Origin: Pseudomonadota bacterium
Lineage (GTDB): Bacteria > Pseudomonadota > Gammaproteobacteria > Arenicellales > Arenicellaceae
NCBI GenBank assembly: GCA_018660405.1
Contig: JABJKL010000149.1
Location: 1 to 18,932 of the forward strand
Reading direction: 5' to 3'
DNA length: 18,932 bases
Part shown: one piece after another, positions 1 through 8,694 of the stretch
Layout: every line of letters begins with the position of its first letter
Numbering within the stretch: position 1 is the first letter of the stretch
Position numbers and translations under genes: made by a program
Notes under the pieces: model-generated
Database searches by the model: none
Told to the model about the DNA's origin: nothing
The model's input: only the letters and a program-made list of their open reading frames with translations

Positions 1-10
1 CAGAAAACCG

Positions 11-2185
11 ATGCCATCGATAGTAAACCTGCGGAGGAAAGCGGCGCAAAATAATTTTGGAAAGCGCTTGCCGCTTTCTTCCAGACGTCAGGCACTCGCA
101 CTTTGCGAACGCCTGCGTGGGTATCTGGACGAGTCCGAAGTCGAAGATGTGTACAGGGCATATCAATACGCAGCTCTCGCGCATCGGGGGCAACGCCGCC
201 AATCTGGAGAGGCTTACGTACAACATCCACTAGCGGTTACTGATTCTCTGGTTGATCTGGGATTTGATGGTCGAACATTAATCGCCGCTTTGCTGCACGA
301 TGTAATTGAGGATACACCCACCGCCAAGGAAGATATCAACGAGCAGTTTGGTGCGGATGTGGCCAGATTGGTCGATGGCGTTAGTAAAATTGGTCAACTT
401 CAGTTTGATGATCGCGAGCATGCAGAGGCAGAAAATCTGCGCAAGATGCTTATGGCGATGTCTAAGGATGTGCGGGTCATCATCATTAAGTTGGCTGATC
501 GATTGCACAATATGCGTACTTTAGGTGTTATGCGTGCAAGCAAGCGAGTGCGCATATCGCGCCAGACCATGGATATTTATGCCCCGATTGCAAATCGTTT
601 GGGTTTGCATGAATGGAGTCAAGAACTGGAAGACCTGGCGTTCAGTTATATTTATCCCAAGCGACATAAAGCTATAAAGGATGAACTCAAGTCGCGCGAA
701 GGTAACCGCAAAGCCATTATGCGGAAGCTAAAAAAAATGGTGTCCGATGCCTTGTCTGAACATTCTTTAAAGGCAGAAGTGTTGGGCCGACGTAAATCTG
801 TATTTAGCATTTACAAAAAAATGCGTGCCAAGCGCCGTTCATTTAATGAGCTATACGATATTTACGGTTTCCGTTTGATCGTCAGTTCGGTAGATGAGTG
901 CTATCGAGCGCTCGGTGTTATGCATAGCACTTTTAAGCCGATTCCTGGCCGGTTTTCAGATTATGTCGCGATACCGAAAGTGAATGGTTATCAATCTTTA
1001 CATACCGTTGTGTTTGGGCCTTTTGGTGAAAGTATTGAGATACAGGTTCGTACTGCCGAAATGGATCGAGTGGCAGAGGATGGTGTTGCTGCACATTGGA
1101 TGTATAAGTCAGAGCAGCAAACGTTTGAAAACCCACAGAATTATACTCGCCGATGGTTGAAGGAGCTTTTAGATCCTGAACGCCATACAGGTAACCCTAC
1201 TGATTTTATTGAGCACCTGAAAACCGATCTCTATCCCGACAAGGTTTACGTTTTTACGCCCGAGGGTGACATTATGAAATTGCCCCGCGGGTCAACCGCG
1301 CTCGATTTTGCATTCTCGGTACACACTGATATTGGAAGACACTGTTCCGGTGCTAGAATAAATCATCAGTTGGCCTCCTTGCCGACAGTATTGCGCAATG
1401 GTGACCACGTAGAAATCATCACCAATAGCCGGGTTTTCCCAACCGCTACCTGGCTCAATTATGCAGTAACGGGCCGTGCCCGTTCGGCGATCCGTGGGTA
1501 TTTAAAAAATCAGCGACGTGAAGATGCGCTCAAGCTTGGTAAAACGCTGTTGCATCATGCGTTAAAGACGCGCTGGTTCGGCCGCAAGAAAGTTAAACCC
1601 GAATTGCGAAATAAACTGCTGGCAGATCTTAAGCTTGAGAGTTGGGATGCTTTGTTGATTAGCATAGGTTTTGGGAATCGTCTGGCTGAGCTTGTTGCGC
1701 GCCAGATAGATGCGCTTGGTGGAGCCGGGCGGGAGCCTGCGGAGATGCAGCCGTTGGTGATTAAAGGTGCTGAGGGCATTCTGTTGAATTATGCGCGGTG
1801 CTGTCGGCCCATTCCAGGTGATGCGGTGCTGGGCATTTTTACAGCGGGTCAGGGTTTGACGGTACACACAGCGGCTTGTCCAAATAGCACCGAACTGCGT
1901 AAGCAGCCGGATAAATGTTTGCTAGTAGAGTGGCATGATGAGATTAAAAAGGTGTTCCCAGTTGGTTTATTGGTCCAGGGCCTGAATGCCAAGGGGGTTT
2001 TTGCCGGCGTTGCATCGGCTATAGCTGATGCCGGTGCCAATATTGATCATATTTCGATCGATGAGCGTGACGCGGCTATCTATAGCATGCACTTCATTAT
2101 TGAAGTGAAAAATCGGGTCCAGCTTGCGCAAGTAATCAAGCAAGTAAGAAAGAAAAAAGGCGTGCGAAAAGTAACGCGCGAATAA
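11..2185 (+). CDS. spoT: Bifunctional (p)ppGpp synthetase/hydrolase SpoT
   Basis: Long RelA/SpoT-family enzyme (724 aa; E. coli SpoT is about 702) that makes and degrades the alarmone (p)ppGpp in the cytoplasm. The hydrolase HD domain keeps its metal and catalytic residues: H72, H96-D97, E100-D101, and D163/N167 in LADRLHNMRTL, so hydrolase activity is expected. The synthetase domain (about 255-365) has YDIYGFRLI, IPKVNGYQSLHT and EIQVRT. A TGS domain lies at about 409-471, a Cys-Cys/His zinc-finger-like region at about 590-625 (CC597-598, H619, C623), and an ACT/RRM domain at about 650-724. The first ATG gives roughly 25 residues more than E. coli before the HD domain; that extension is basic, and an in-frame TTG at 68 is an alternative start. 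It is followed by ridA 38 bp downstream and then recG, the order seen after rpoZ in many Gammaproteobacteria; rpoZ would lie just outside the window. Confidence 0.96.
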   Translation: MPSIVNLRRKAAQNNFGKRLPLSSRRQALALCERLRGYLDESEVEDVYRAYQYAALAHRGQRRQSGEAYVQHPLAVTDSLVDLGFDGRTLIAALLHDVIEDTPTAKEDINEQFGADVARLVDGVSKIGQLQFDDREHAEAENLRKMLMAMSKDVRVIIIKLADRLHNMRTLGVMRASKRVRISRQTMDIYAPIANRLGLHEWSQELEDLAFSYIYPKRHKAIKDELKSREGNRKAIMRKLKKMVSDALSEHSLKAEVLGRRKSVFSIYKKMRAKRRSFNELYDIYGFRLIVSSVDECYRALGVMHSTFKPIPGRFSDYVAIPKVNGYQSLHTVVFGPFGESIEIQVRTAEMDRVAEDGVAAHWMYKSEQQTFENPQNYTRRWLKELLDPERHTGNPTDFIEHLKTDLYPDKVYVFTPEGDIMKLPRGSTALDFAFSVHTDIGRHCSGARINHQLASLPTVLRNGDHVEIITNSRVFPTATWLNYAVTGRARSAIRGYLKNQRREDALKLGKTLLHHALKTRWFGRKKVKPELRNKLLADLKLESWDALLISIGFGNRLAELVARQIDALGGAGREPAEMQPLVIKGAEGILLNYARCCRPIPGDAVLGIFTAGQGLTVHTAACPNSTELRKQPDKCLLVEWHDEIKKVFPVGLLVQGLNAKGVFAGVASAIADAGANIDHISIDERDAAIYSMHFIIEVKNRVQLAQVIKQVRKKKGVRKVTRE

Positions 2186-2210
2186 TGCACAGTCCGCTTA
2201 GGAGAGTTCA

Positions 2211-2231
2211 ATGAGAGAGTTCCATGAGTAA
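2211..2231 (+). other. Six-codon upstream frame overlapping the ridA start
   Basis: ATG at 2211 opens a frame coding M-R-E-F-H-E and stopping at TAA 2229-2231. It has the best ribosome-binding sequence here (AGGAG at 2200-2204, 6 nt spacing). The ridA ATG at 2224 sits inside it in another frame, so termination would release ribosomes beside the ridA start. A role in translational coupling is inferred, not shown. Confidence 0.4.
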
Positions 2232-2622
2232 AACCATCATCCATACCGAAAATGCCCCCGCCGCCATTGGGACTTATTCACAGGCCGTTAGAGTTAACTC
2301 TACAATATATCTTTCCGGGCAGATTCCGTTGGACCCCGCAACGATGAAAATGCAAGACGATAATTTTTCCACACAAGCGCATCAGGTTTTTAAAAATCTC
2401 TCTGCAGTGTCAGTGGCGGCTGGAGGTAGCCTTCAGGATATGGTGAAGCTCAATATTTTTATGGTGGATTTAGCGAACTTTGCTGAAGTGAATGAGATTA
2501 TGAGTGAATATTTTGAGCAACCTTATCCAGCACGAGCTGCGGTGCAGGTGGTTGCACTACCTATGGGTGCAGCGGTTGAAATGGATGGTGTGCTCGAGAT
2601 GCCAGACAATTATTCCTACTAG
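2224..2622 (+). CDS. ridA: RidA/YjgF family enamine/imine deaminase
   Basis: Small Rid-family protein (132 aa; E. coli RidA 128) that hydrolyses reactive 2-aminoacrylate and related enamines/imines released by PLP enzymes, protecting those enzymes in the cytoplasm. The N-terminus MSKTIIHTENAPAAIG closely follows E. coli RidA. SGQIPLDP (31-38), the catalytic-site arginine R104 in YPARAAVQV and the acidic residue E119 near the C-terminus are all present. It lies between spoT and recG, its usual gammaproteobacterial position. The strong ribosome-binding sequence AGGAG at 2200-2204 is too far (19 nt) from this ATG but ideally spaced for a 6-codon frame at 2211 that overlaps this start. The ATG itself has only GAGAG at about 2214-2218. 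Translation may therefore be coupled to that mini-frame. The start at 2224 is chosen because the family N-terminus begins there. Confidence 0.95.
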   Translation: MSKTIIHTENAPAAIGTYSQAVRVNSTIYLSGQIPLDPATMKMQDDNFSTQAHQVFKNLSAVSVAAGGSLQDMVKLNIFMVDLANFAEVNEIMSEYFEQPYPARAAVQVVALPMGAAVEMDGVLEMPDNYSY

Positions 2623-2695
2623 AGAACAACACACTATCGTGCAAAGGTCTCTGCTAGTTTGTATGGCCTACATTTAGGCTCGTCGTTTCCTAATA

Positions 2696-4762
2696 ATGGA
2701 TATCAATCAATCTGTTACTTCGCTAAAAGGCGTCGGGCCGGCCATTGCTGCCAAGATGGAGAAGATTGGTGTGTCCAGTTTGCAGGACGTGCTATTTCAT
2801 TTGCCGCTCAGGTATGTGGACAAGACAACGGTTACCCCTATTCGTTCGTTGCGCCACGGTGATTCGCGGGTCGTTGTGGGGCAAATTGATGGGGCCCAGA
2901 TAGCCTTTGGCCGTAGACGAAGTTTGTTAGTTGGAATAAGCGACGATAGCGGGCACATGCTAATACGCATGTTCTTTTTTTCCCGTGCTCAGCAGCGTGC
3001 ACTGCAACCTGGGAAATGGGTCTGGTTGTTTGGTGAGGCTCGCCTGGGTGCCAAGGGCATCGAAATGATCCACCCCGAATATCGGGTGAGCGAAAATATT
3101 CCCGAAACGCAGACAACCTGCGCAAGCTTGACACCGATCTATCCGAGTACCGAAGGCGTATCGCAGGCTGTGTGGATGAAGATTACCGATCAGGTTCTTG
3201 ATGGCGCATTGGATGATGTGCAAGAACTATTGCCGTCTAGCGTACTTGAACAATTTGATATGCCTCAGCTTGCAAATGCCTTGCGTGAAATTCATCGTCC
3301 CGCCAAAGCCAGCTTGGATGATGAAGGTGCAATTCCGGCGGATATGCGAGAGCGATTGGTGTTCGAAGAATTGCTCGCTCAGCATTTGGGTTTGCGGCAA
3401 CTGCGTGAGCAACGTGAAAATAAATCAGCGGTTGCTCTTGATGATGCGGCCGAGTTGCAGCAAACCTTTTTATCGGCATTGCCATTTGATCTGACGAGCG
3501 CTCAACAACGTGTGGCTAAAGAGATATCTTCGGATCTTGAACGAGATTCGCCGATGAACCGTTTGGTGCAAGGTGATGTTGGATCAGGTAAAACCGTTGT
3601 GGCGGCATTGGCCTTGCTAAAAGCAGTTGTGTCTAATGGCCAGGCCGCGCTAATGGCTCCCACTGAGTTACTGGCTGAACAGCATTTGAAAAACATTAGT
3701 CACTGGTTTGAACCGCTGGGAATTCAGGTGGCGTGGCTTTCAGGCAAGCAAAAGAAGTCTGAACGACAAGCCGTTTTGCAGGGTTTGCAAAGCGGTGAAT
3801 TTCAGCTGGTTGTCGGCACCCACGCTTTGTTTCAGGATGGGGTCGAGTTTGATCGATTACTTTTAATTATTATTGATGAGCAGCATCGTTTTGGTGTGGA
3901 ACAACGCCTGGCGCTGCGAAATAAAGGCTTGGCAGGCAAACAACCGCACCAATTGATTATGACGGCCACGCCGATTCCCAGAACGCTCGCAATGGCCTTT
4001 TATGCCGATATAGACGTTTCCAGTATTGATGAATTGCCACCTGGCCGCATGCCGGTTGAGACAGTCGTGGTATCGGATAATCGACGGCCGGAGTTGATCG
4101 GGCGGGTACGTGAAGCATGCAGCGGCGGCCAGCAAACCTATTGGGTATGCCCACTGATTGATGAATCTGAGGTGCTGCAAGCTCAAGCCGCGACCGATAC
4201 GGCCGATCTTTTGGCGAAAGAAATGCCAGATATTAGCGTTGCCCTGGTGCACGGGCGTATGAAGCCGGCGGAAAAGGAATCGGTCATGCAACGCTTCCGC
4301 GATGGCGAAGTCCAATTGTTGGTTGCAACCACGGTTATAGAAGTGGGTGTTGATGTTCCAAGTGCGAGTTTGATGGTGATTGAAAACGCCGAACGTTTAG
4401 GCTTGTCTCAATTACATCAATTACGTGGCCGAGTGGGTCGCGGCAGCCAAAAATCTGTATGTTTGCTCATGTATCATGGCCAGCTTGGCCAAAATGCTAA
4501 ACAGCGGTTGACCTTAATGCGTGAGACAAATGATGGCTTCGAGATAGCTCGTAAAGATCTGGAGATGCGTGGTCCGGGTGAGATGTTGGGTACTCGTCAA
4601 ACCGGTGAGTTGGGTTTACGGATTGCCAATGTGATTCGGGATCAACATTGGCTGCCCGTCGTTGAGAGAATAGCGGGCGAGCTATTGCGGGATCATCGTG
4701 ACGTCATTCAACCCTTGACCAAGCGATGGCTGGCCCATCAAGAAGTGTATGGCAATGTCTAA
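2696..4762 (+). CDS. recG: ATP-dependent DNA helicase RecG
   Basis: Superfamily 2 helicase (688 aa; E. coli 693) that regresses stalled forks and remodels Holliday junctions, R-loops and other branched DNA. The N-terminal wedge/OB-fold domain (about 1-250) begins with SLKGVGPAIAAKMEKIG. The helicase core shows Walker A GDVGSGKT (293-300), motif Ia APTELLAEQH (321-330), a DEQH box (394-397), TATPIPRT (423-430), and motif VI-like QLRGRVGRG. The C-terminal TRG region includes GFEIARKDLEMRGPGEMLGTRQTG, typical of RecG. The ATG at 2696 overlaps two TAA triplets and has no obvious Shine-Dalgarno sequence, but the family N-terminus starts here. It lies 73 bp after ridA and overlaps ubiA by 14 bp, implying co-transcription. 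No unusual features were seen in the protein. Confidence 0.97.
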   Translation: MDINQSVTSLKGVGPAIAAKMEKIGVSSLQDVLFHLPLRYVDKTTVTPIRSLRHGDSRVVVGQIDGAQIAFGRRRSLLVGISDDSGHMLIRMFFFSRAQQRALQPGKWVWLFGEARLGAKGIEMIHPEYRVSENIPETQTTCASLTPIYPSTEGVSQAVWMKITDQVLDGALDDVQELLPSSVLEQFDMPQLANALREIHRPAKASLDDEGAIPADMRERLVFEELLAQHLGLRQLREQRENKSAVALDDAAELQQTFLSALPFDLTSAQQRVAKEISSDLERDSPMNRLVQGDVGSGKTVVAALALLKAVVSNGQAALMAPTELLAEQHLKNISHWFEPLGIQVAWLSGKQKKSERQAVLQGLQSGEFQLVVGTHALFQDGVEFDRLLLIIIDEQHRFGVEQRLALRNKGLAGKQPHQLIMTATPIPRTLAMAFYADIDVSSIDELPPGRMPVETVVVSDNRRPELIGRVREACSGGQQTYWVCPLIDESEVLQAQAATDTADLLAKEMPDISVALVHGRMKPAEKESVMQRFRDGEVQLLVATTVIEVGVDVPSASLMVIENAERLGLSQLHQLRGRVGRGSQKSVCLLMYHGQLGQNAKQRLTLMRETNDGFEIARKDLEMRGPGEMLGTRQTGELGLRIANVIRDQHWLPVVERIAGELLRDHRDVIQPLTKRWLAHQEVYGNV

Positions 4763-5642
4763 CAGTGGTGTACGGTTGCCGTCGGTCGAAATGCTGGGCG
4801 CTTGTGCGAGGTTGATGCGCCTGGATAAGCCAATTGGTAGCTTGCTGCTTTTGGCGCCTACACTATGGGCGCTTTGGGTCGCAGGGCAGGGTAGGCCCGA
4901 TCCGGTTTTAGCATCTATTATTATTGTTGGTGTGTTTGTTACCCGATCAGTCGGTTGCGTAATAAACGATATTGCGGACCGAGACATAGATGGCCATGTG
5001 AAACGTACCCGACAGCGCCCTTTGGTGGCTGGCGATATTGGTTTGAGTGGTGCTATTGGCTTGGCGGTGGCTCTAGGGCTAGTCGCATTCGGGTTGCTGA
5101 TGATGTTACCCAGGAGCGCTTGGGGCTGGGCAACTTTCGCGGTGTTGGTGACATTTATCTATCCAAGGTTTAAGCGCTTTTTCGCTGCGCCGCAGTTAGT
5201 GTTGAGCGTCGCTTTTTCGATGGGTATTCCAATGGTCTGGGCCGCCTATGATTATGTTTCAGGCCAAACAATCATTATGCTTTGGGTGGTGAATATATTG
5301 TGGGTACTGGTATACGATACCGAGTATGCGATGTCCGATCGACCCGACGACATAAAGTTGGGCCTTCGCTCTACAGCGATTTTGTTGGGAACGAACGACC
5401 GCTGGGTAATAGCTCTTTGGCAGGCCATGTGTATACTGCTGCTGGCCTATATTGGGTTTGGTTTAAAGGTGTCTTCCGTTTACTATGCCATGCTTGTTTT
5501 TTCGGCACTGAGCTTTGTTTACCAACAGTGGTTGATCCGCGGTCGCGAACGAGAAGCTTGTTTCAAGGCCTTTAAAAATAATGCCTGGTTCGGGTTTAGT
5601 GTTTGGATGGCCTTTGTTTTGGGATTACCCGTTACGTCGTAA
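4749..5642 (+). CDS. ubiA: 4-hydroxybenzoate polyprenyltransferase UbiA
   Basis: Integral inner-membrane prenyltransferase (297 aa; E. coli 290) that attaches the polyprenyl tail to 4-hydroxybenzoate in ubiquinone biosynthesis. Both Asp-rich, Mg-diphosphate-binding motifs are visible: NDIADRDID (73-81), followed by the basic KRTRQRPL, and YDTEYAMSDRPDD (189-201), followed by the signature IKLGLRSTA. Multiple hydrophobic helices (for example about 31-47, 53-70, 101-121, 128-138, 173-189 and 215-260) match the nine-helix fold. LRLDKPIG-type sequence (RLMRLDKPIG) near the N-terminus is also characteristic. The start overlaps the end of recG by 14 bp; a second in-frame ATG at 4755 would shorten the protein by two residues. 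No ubiC (chorismate lyase) neighbour is visible in this window. Confidence 0.95.
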   Translation: MAMSNSGVRLPSVEMLGACARLMRLDKPIGSLLLLAPTLWALWVAGQGRPDPVLASIIIVGVFVTRSVGCVINDIADRDIDGHVKRTRQRPLVAGDIGLSGAIGLAVALGLVAFGLLMMLPRSAWGWATFAVLVTFIYPRFKRFFAAPQLVLSVAFSMGIPMVWAAYDYVSGQTIIMLWVVNILWVLVYDTEYAMSDRPDDIKLGLRSTAILLGTNDRWVIALWQAMCILLLAYIGFGLKVSSVYYAMLVFSALSFVYQQWLIRGREREACFKAFKNNAWFGFSVWMAFVLGLPVTS

Positions 5643-5743
5643 AGACAATATGCTAAGTTCTAAATAAATAGAGACGATAAAGGCTAACGCTCTTTCAACT
5701 CGCTGAATACGCAAACCTAAATTGAGGGAGCACTAGGAATGGC

Positions 5744-6376
5744 ATGAGATCGATACTAATCGTTAATCCAAAAGGCGGTTGCGGCAAAACTACTTTGACC
5801 ACTAATCTTGCGTCGTTTTACGCGGTGTGGGACGTACCGGTTGCAATAGTTGATTTGGATCCCCAGAAATCTTCACTCGATTGGTTGCGAGCGCGTCCGT
5901 CACACGCCAGCAAAATCCACGGTTTTTCTGGGCTGAATTGCAAACCCAAACTGCCTCATAATGTTCGTAGAGTGATCTATGATGTGCCGGCCAGACCCCA
6001 ACTATCCGCTATTTCCAAGTTGATTGATGTGGTCGATGTGGTACTGATTCCGGTATTGCCGTCTGCAATAGACGTGCGCGTGACAGCGAAGTTTATTGCT
6101 GATTTACTAATTAAGGTAAAGGTGCGTCATAAATCGGTAAAAGTAGCGATTGTCGGTAATCGGATGCAAATGAACTATAAGTCGACCAAGGAGCTAGATA
6201 ACTTCCTAATGAATGCTGACATTCCTTTTATAGCCAAACTTCGCGCTTCACAAAAGTATGTTCAGTCCGCAAGCAATGGTTTGGGGATATTCGATATGTT
6301 GCCGTCCGCGGTAAAGCAAGACGTGGAAACCTGGAAGCCACTTTTAAAGTGGATTGAGCAAGTTATCATCAGGTGA
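5744..6376 (+). CDS. Orphan ParA/MinD-family P-loop ATPase
   Basis: Small ParA-type ATPase (210 aa). The deviant Walker A PKGGCGKTT (residues 9-17) has the signature lysine K10 and the P-loop lysine K15. Switch I VDLDPQKSSLDW (36-47) is a close match to ParA-family DxDPQ..S..W. The switch II/Walker B segment reads VIYDVPARP (77-85) instead of the usual IDTPAG, a noticeable variation. There is no N-terminal helix-turn-helix, so it resembles short ParA/MinD positioning ATPases rather than plasmid ParA repressors. No ParB gene is adjacent and no parS-like site was recognised, so the cargo is unknown. AGGA at 5735-5738 gives 5-nt spacing to ATG 5744. A two-codon frame (ATG GCA TGA at 5739) overlaps the start. 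It follows ubiA by 101 bp and precedes the hydroxylase gene by 31 bp. Confidence 0.85.
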   Translation: MRSILIVNPKGGCGKTTLTTNLASFYAVWDVPVAIVDLDPQKSSLDWLRARPSHASKIHGFSGLNCKPKLPHNVRRVIYDVPARPQLSAISKLIDVVDVVLIPVLPSAIDVRVTAKFIADLLIKVKVRHKSVKVAIVGNRMQMNYKSTKELDNFLMNADIPFIAKLRASQKYVQSASNGLGIFDMLPSAVKQDVETWKPLLKWIEQVIIR

Positions 6377-6407
6377 GACCTTTACTCATATTGAAGGAGC
6401 ACAAGCA

Positions 6408-7187
6408 ATGGAACTCGCCCTAGGATTGCTCGTCTGGTTGTTTTTGATGTTGATGCTGGAAAAATTGTGGCCGCGTCGGGCACAGACAGACCCAACGGTT
6501 AAGCGTGTAGGGGTGAATCTTTTAATGGGTGTTATTAACTGGGCGCTTGTTCGGTTGCTGGTGCCTGGCGGGTTGGTTGTGGTGGCATTCTACGCGAATG
6601 GTCATTTGTGGGGCTTATGGGAGCAGATTGGCTTGAATGATGCACCGGAATTATTCCTGTCTATCGTGTTGCTAGATCTCGCCATTTGGGCGCAACATTT
6701 GGTGAGTCATAAATGGGCGTGGCTGTGGCGTATTCATCGTGTACACCATTTGGATATCAGTGTAGACGCCAGTACGGCAGTACGGTTTCATCCAGCAGAA
6801 ATTATAATATCGCTGGGTTACAAGGCGATTCTTATTGTTAGTTTGGGAATATCACCACTGGCAATAGCGAGTTTCGAAATCATGCTGGCGGCAAGTGCCA
6901 TGTTTAATCACGCAAATTTAAATTTGTCAATAAAGCTTGATAAGGTACTTCGAAAATTGATAGTAACCCCGGATATGCACCGAATTCATCATTCAACCGA
7001 CCGCGTAGAGCACGACAGTAATTATGGTTTTTTCTTTTCTTTCTGGGACCGTTTGTTCGGTGCGTATACGGAAGCACCAAAAATAGCGCATACTCAAATG
7101 CCGCTTGGTTTGCACGAATCGCGGGATGCCAAACAAGTGAGAAATTTAGGCGTTATACTCCGAGCACCTTTTTTCGTAAAAGTTTGA
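6408..7187 (+). CDS. Sterol desaturase / fatty acid hydroxylase superfamily membrane protein
   Basis: Predicted integral-membrane di-iron oxygenase (259 aa). The histidine clusters of the superfamily are clear: HLVSH (97-101), HRVHH (110-114), a further NHAN at 167-170 and HRIHH (191-195). Hydrophobic helices lie at about 1-18, 36-62, 82-96 and 132-165. Members hydroxylate or desaturate lipids such as sterols, hopanoids, carotenoids or fatty acids; the substrate cannot be told from sequence. I place the start at 6408 because AAGGAG at 6394-6399 is correctly spaced (8 nt) and the hydrophobic N-terminus follows. An upstream in-frame ATG at 6354 would lie inside the parA gene and add 18 unlikely residues. 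It is in the same direction as parA (31 bp) and the M48 protease (29 bp downstream), so probably one transcript. Confidence 0.88.
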   Translation: MELALGLLVWLFLMLMLEKLWPRRAQTDPTVKRVGVNLLMGVINWALVRLLVPGGLVVVAFYANGHLWGLWEQIGLNDAPELFLSIVLLDLAIWAQHLVSHKWAWLWRIHRVHHLDISVDASTAVRFHPAEIIISLGYKAILIVSLGISPLAIASFEIMLAASAMFNHANLNLSIKLDKVLRKLIVTPDMHRIHHSTDRVEHDSNYGFFFSFWDRLFGAYTEAPKIAHTQMPLGLHESRDAKQVRNLGVILRAPFFVKV

Positions 7188-7216
7188 TACGTGGCTGAAT
7201 ATAGAACGGGAGCCCC

Positions 7217-8680
7217 ATGAAAATCACAAATAACTTTTTGACCGACTCCACTAAAGTTTGTGTCCTACTGGCGGCATTGGCGATACAGGCTTGCGCTACC
7301 AATCCTGTTACGGGCAGGTCAGATTTTGTGATGATGAGTGAGCAGCAGGAGGTTAACCTGGGCAAAAGTTATCATCAGCAAATACTTAAGGAGTACAGTA
7401 TTTATGAAGCCCCTGGCTTGCAGGCTTATGTCGACCGGATAGGGCAGGATTTGGCCACGAATAGCCATCGCCCACAGTTGGATTGGACTTTTACTTTGTT
7501 GGATTCACCAGAAGTGAATGCCTTCGCGACGCCGGGGGGCTATGTTTATATCACCCGTGGAATTATGGCGTATATGCAAGACGAGGCAGATTTAGCCGGT
7601 GTTATTGGCCATGAAATCGGTCATGTTACCGCGCGTCATGGCGTGCGACAGCAGGCCCAGTCTACTTTGGCCGGCATCGGAACTGCCGCAGTAGCAGTGG
7701 CTACCGGTAGTGGTGAATTGGCTAACCTCACCAGCCAGTTAAGTACCGCAATGGTGCGCGGTTATGGGCGAACCTATGAGCTGCAATCGGATGGTCTGGG
7801 GGCGGAGTATCTTGCCCATACGGGTTATGACCCACAGAATATGATTGATGTTGTGCGGGTGCTTAAAAATCAAGAGTTATTTGAACTCGAGCTGGCTCGT
7901 GAGGAGGGTCGCGAGCCACGCGTATACCACGGGGTGTTCTCCACACATCCGGATAATGACACCCGCCTTCGCGAAGTTGTTGCAGCCGCGGAACAGTTCA
8001 AATCTACTACCGTCACACGGCCAGATGACGGAGATTTCTTATTGCTGGCAGATGGAATGGCCTATGGCCCCAGTGAGAGCCAGGGAATAGTGCAGGGCAA
8101 TGCGCTTTACCATAAGGCTATGGATTTTACGGTTAATTTACCTGAAGGGTGGACGCTGCATAACTTGCCAGACCGAATTGTTGGCGTGTCTGGAAACGAG
8201 ACCCAAATTATTCAGATATTGCCTGCCAATCTGGAGGGTAAATCCGGGCAAGCGTTTCTTGCAGAGCAGTTCACAGATTTCAGTGGTGGTGAAGTTTTAA
8301 ACCTTTCGGGCGCGCAAGGCTATACGGGCCTGGCGAGTGTAGATGCGGGCAGTGGTCAACGGTTGGCATCACGAGTTGCCGTCGTTAATCGTGCTCCAGC
8401 GCCGAGTTTCCAGATGGCTGGCTATGGCGAGAACCAAGTGCCGAATAATGCGGTGTTATATATTGCGCGCAGTATTCGTTCGTTGAATGCCGAAGAGCAG
8501 AAATTAGCGACTGGAAAAAAAATAGTCGTCATTAGTGCCAGGCGCGGAGATACATTTGCCAAGCTGGCGCAAGAATCGGTTATTGATAAATATGCCGAGC
8601 AAAAACTTAGACTGCTTAATAATATGTACCCCGATGGTGAACCGGCCGTAGGGCAGTTAATAAAGACCGTTACACAGTGA
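7217..8680 (+). CDS. M48 family lipoprotein zinc metalloprotease (BepA/YfgC-like)
   Basis: Predicted periplasmic, membrane-anchored M48 peptidase (487 aa). The N-terminus is a lipoprotein signal with lipobox LAIQAC and acylated C26, followed by ATNPVTGRSDFVMMS, typical of this family. The zinc site is GHEIGH (131-136; H132, E133, H136), with the third ligand probably E188 in TYELQSDGLGAEYL. FATPGGYVYITRG (103-115) is the conserved edge strand. The C-terminal part (about 430-487) contains VISARRGDTFAKLAQ and RLLNNMYPDGEPAVGQLIK, a LysM-like tail common in this group and unlike the TPR domain of E. coli BepA. By family analogy it should degrade or assist misfolded outer-membrane proteins in the envelope. 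GGGAG at 7208-7212 precedes the ATG. Its stop is only 14 bp from the end of the convergent HD gene, with no terminator visible between them. Confidence 0.9.
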   Translation: MKITNNFLTDSTKVCVLLAALAIQACATNPVTGRSDFVMMSEQQEVNLGKSYHQQILKEYSIYEAPGLQAYVDRIGQDLATNSHRPQLDWTFTLLDSPEVNAFATPGGYVYITRGIMAYMQDEADLAGVIGHEIGHVTARHGVRQQAQSTLAGIGTAAVAVATGSGELANLTSQLSTAMVRGYGRTYELQSDGLGAEYLAHTGYDPQNMIDVVRVLKNQELFELELAREEGREPRVYHGVFSTHPDNDTRLREVVAAAEQFKSTTVTRPDDGDFLLLADGMAYGPSESQGIVQGNALYHKAMDFTVNLPEGWTLHNLPDRIVGVSGNETQIIQILPANLEGKSGQAFLAEQFTDFSGGEVLNLSGAQGYTGLASVDAGSGQRLASRVAVVNRAPAPSFQMAGYGENQVPNNAVLYIARSIRSLNAEEQKLATGKKIVVISARRGDTFAKLAQESVIDKYAEQKLRLLNNMYPDGEPAVGQLIKTVTQ

Positions 8681-8694
8681 GAACGGCCCCTGGG

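Noticed and set aside
3863..4315. 150-codon minus-strand frame inside recG
   Set aside because: Antisense to the conserved helicase motifs of recG; no domain or ribosome-binding support.
6354..6407. Upstream start for the membrane hydroxylase
   Set aside because: It would begin inside the parA gene and lacks a suitable ribosome-binding site, whereas ATG 6408 has AAGGAG 8 nt upstream and directly begins the hydrophobic helix.
8681..8694. Terminator between the M48 protease and the convergent HD gene
   Set aside because: Only 14 bp separate the genes and no stem-loop with a T-run could be drawn.
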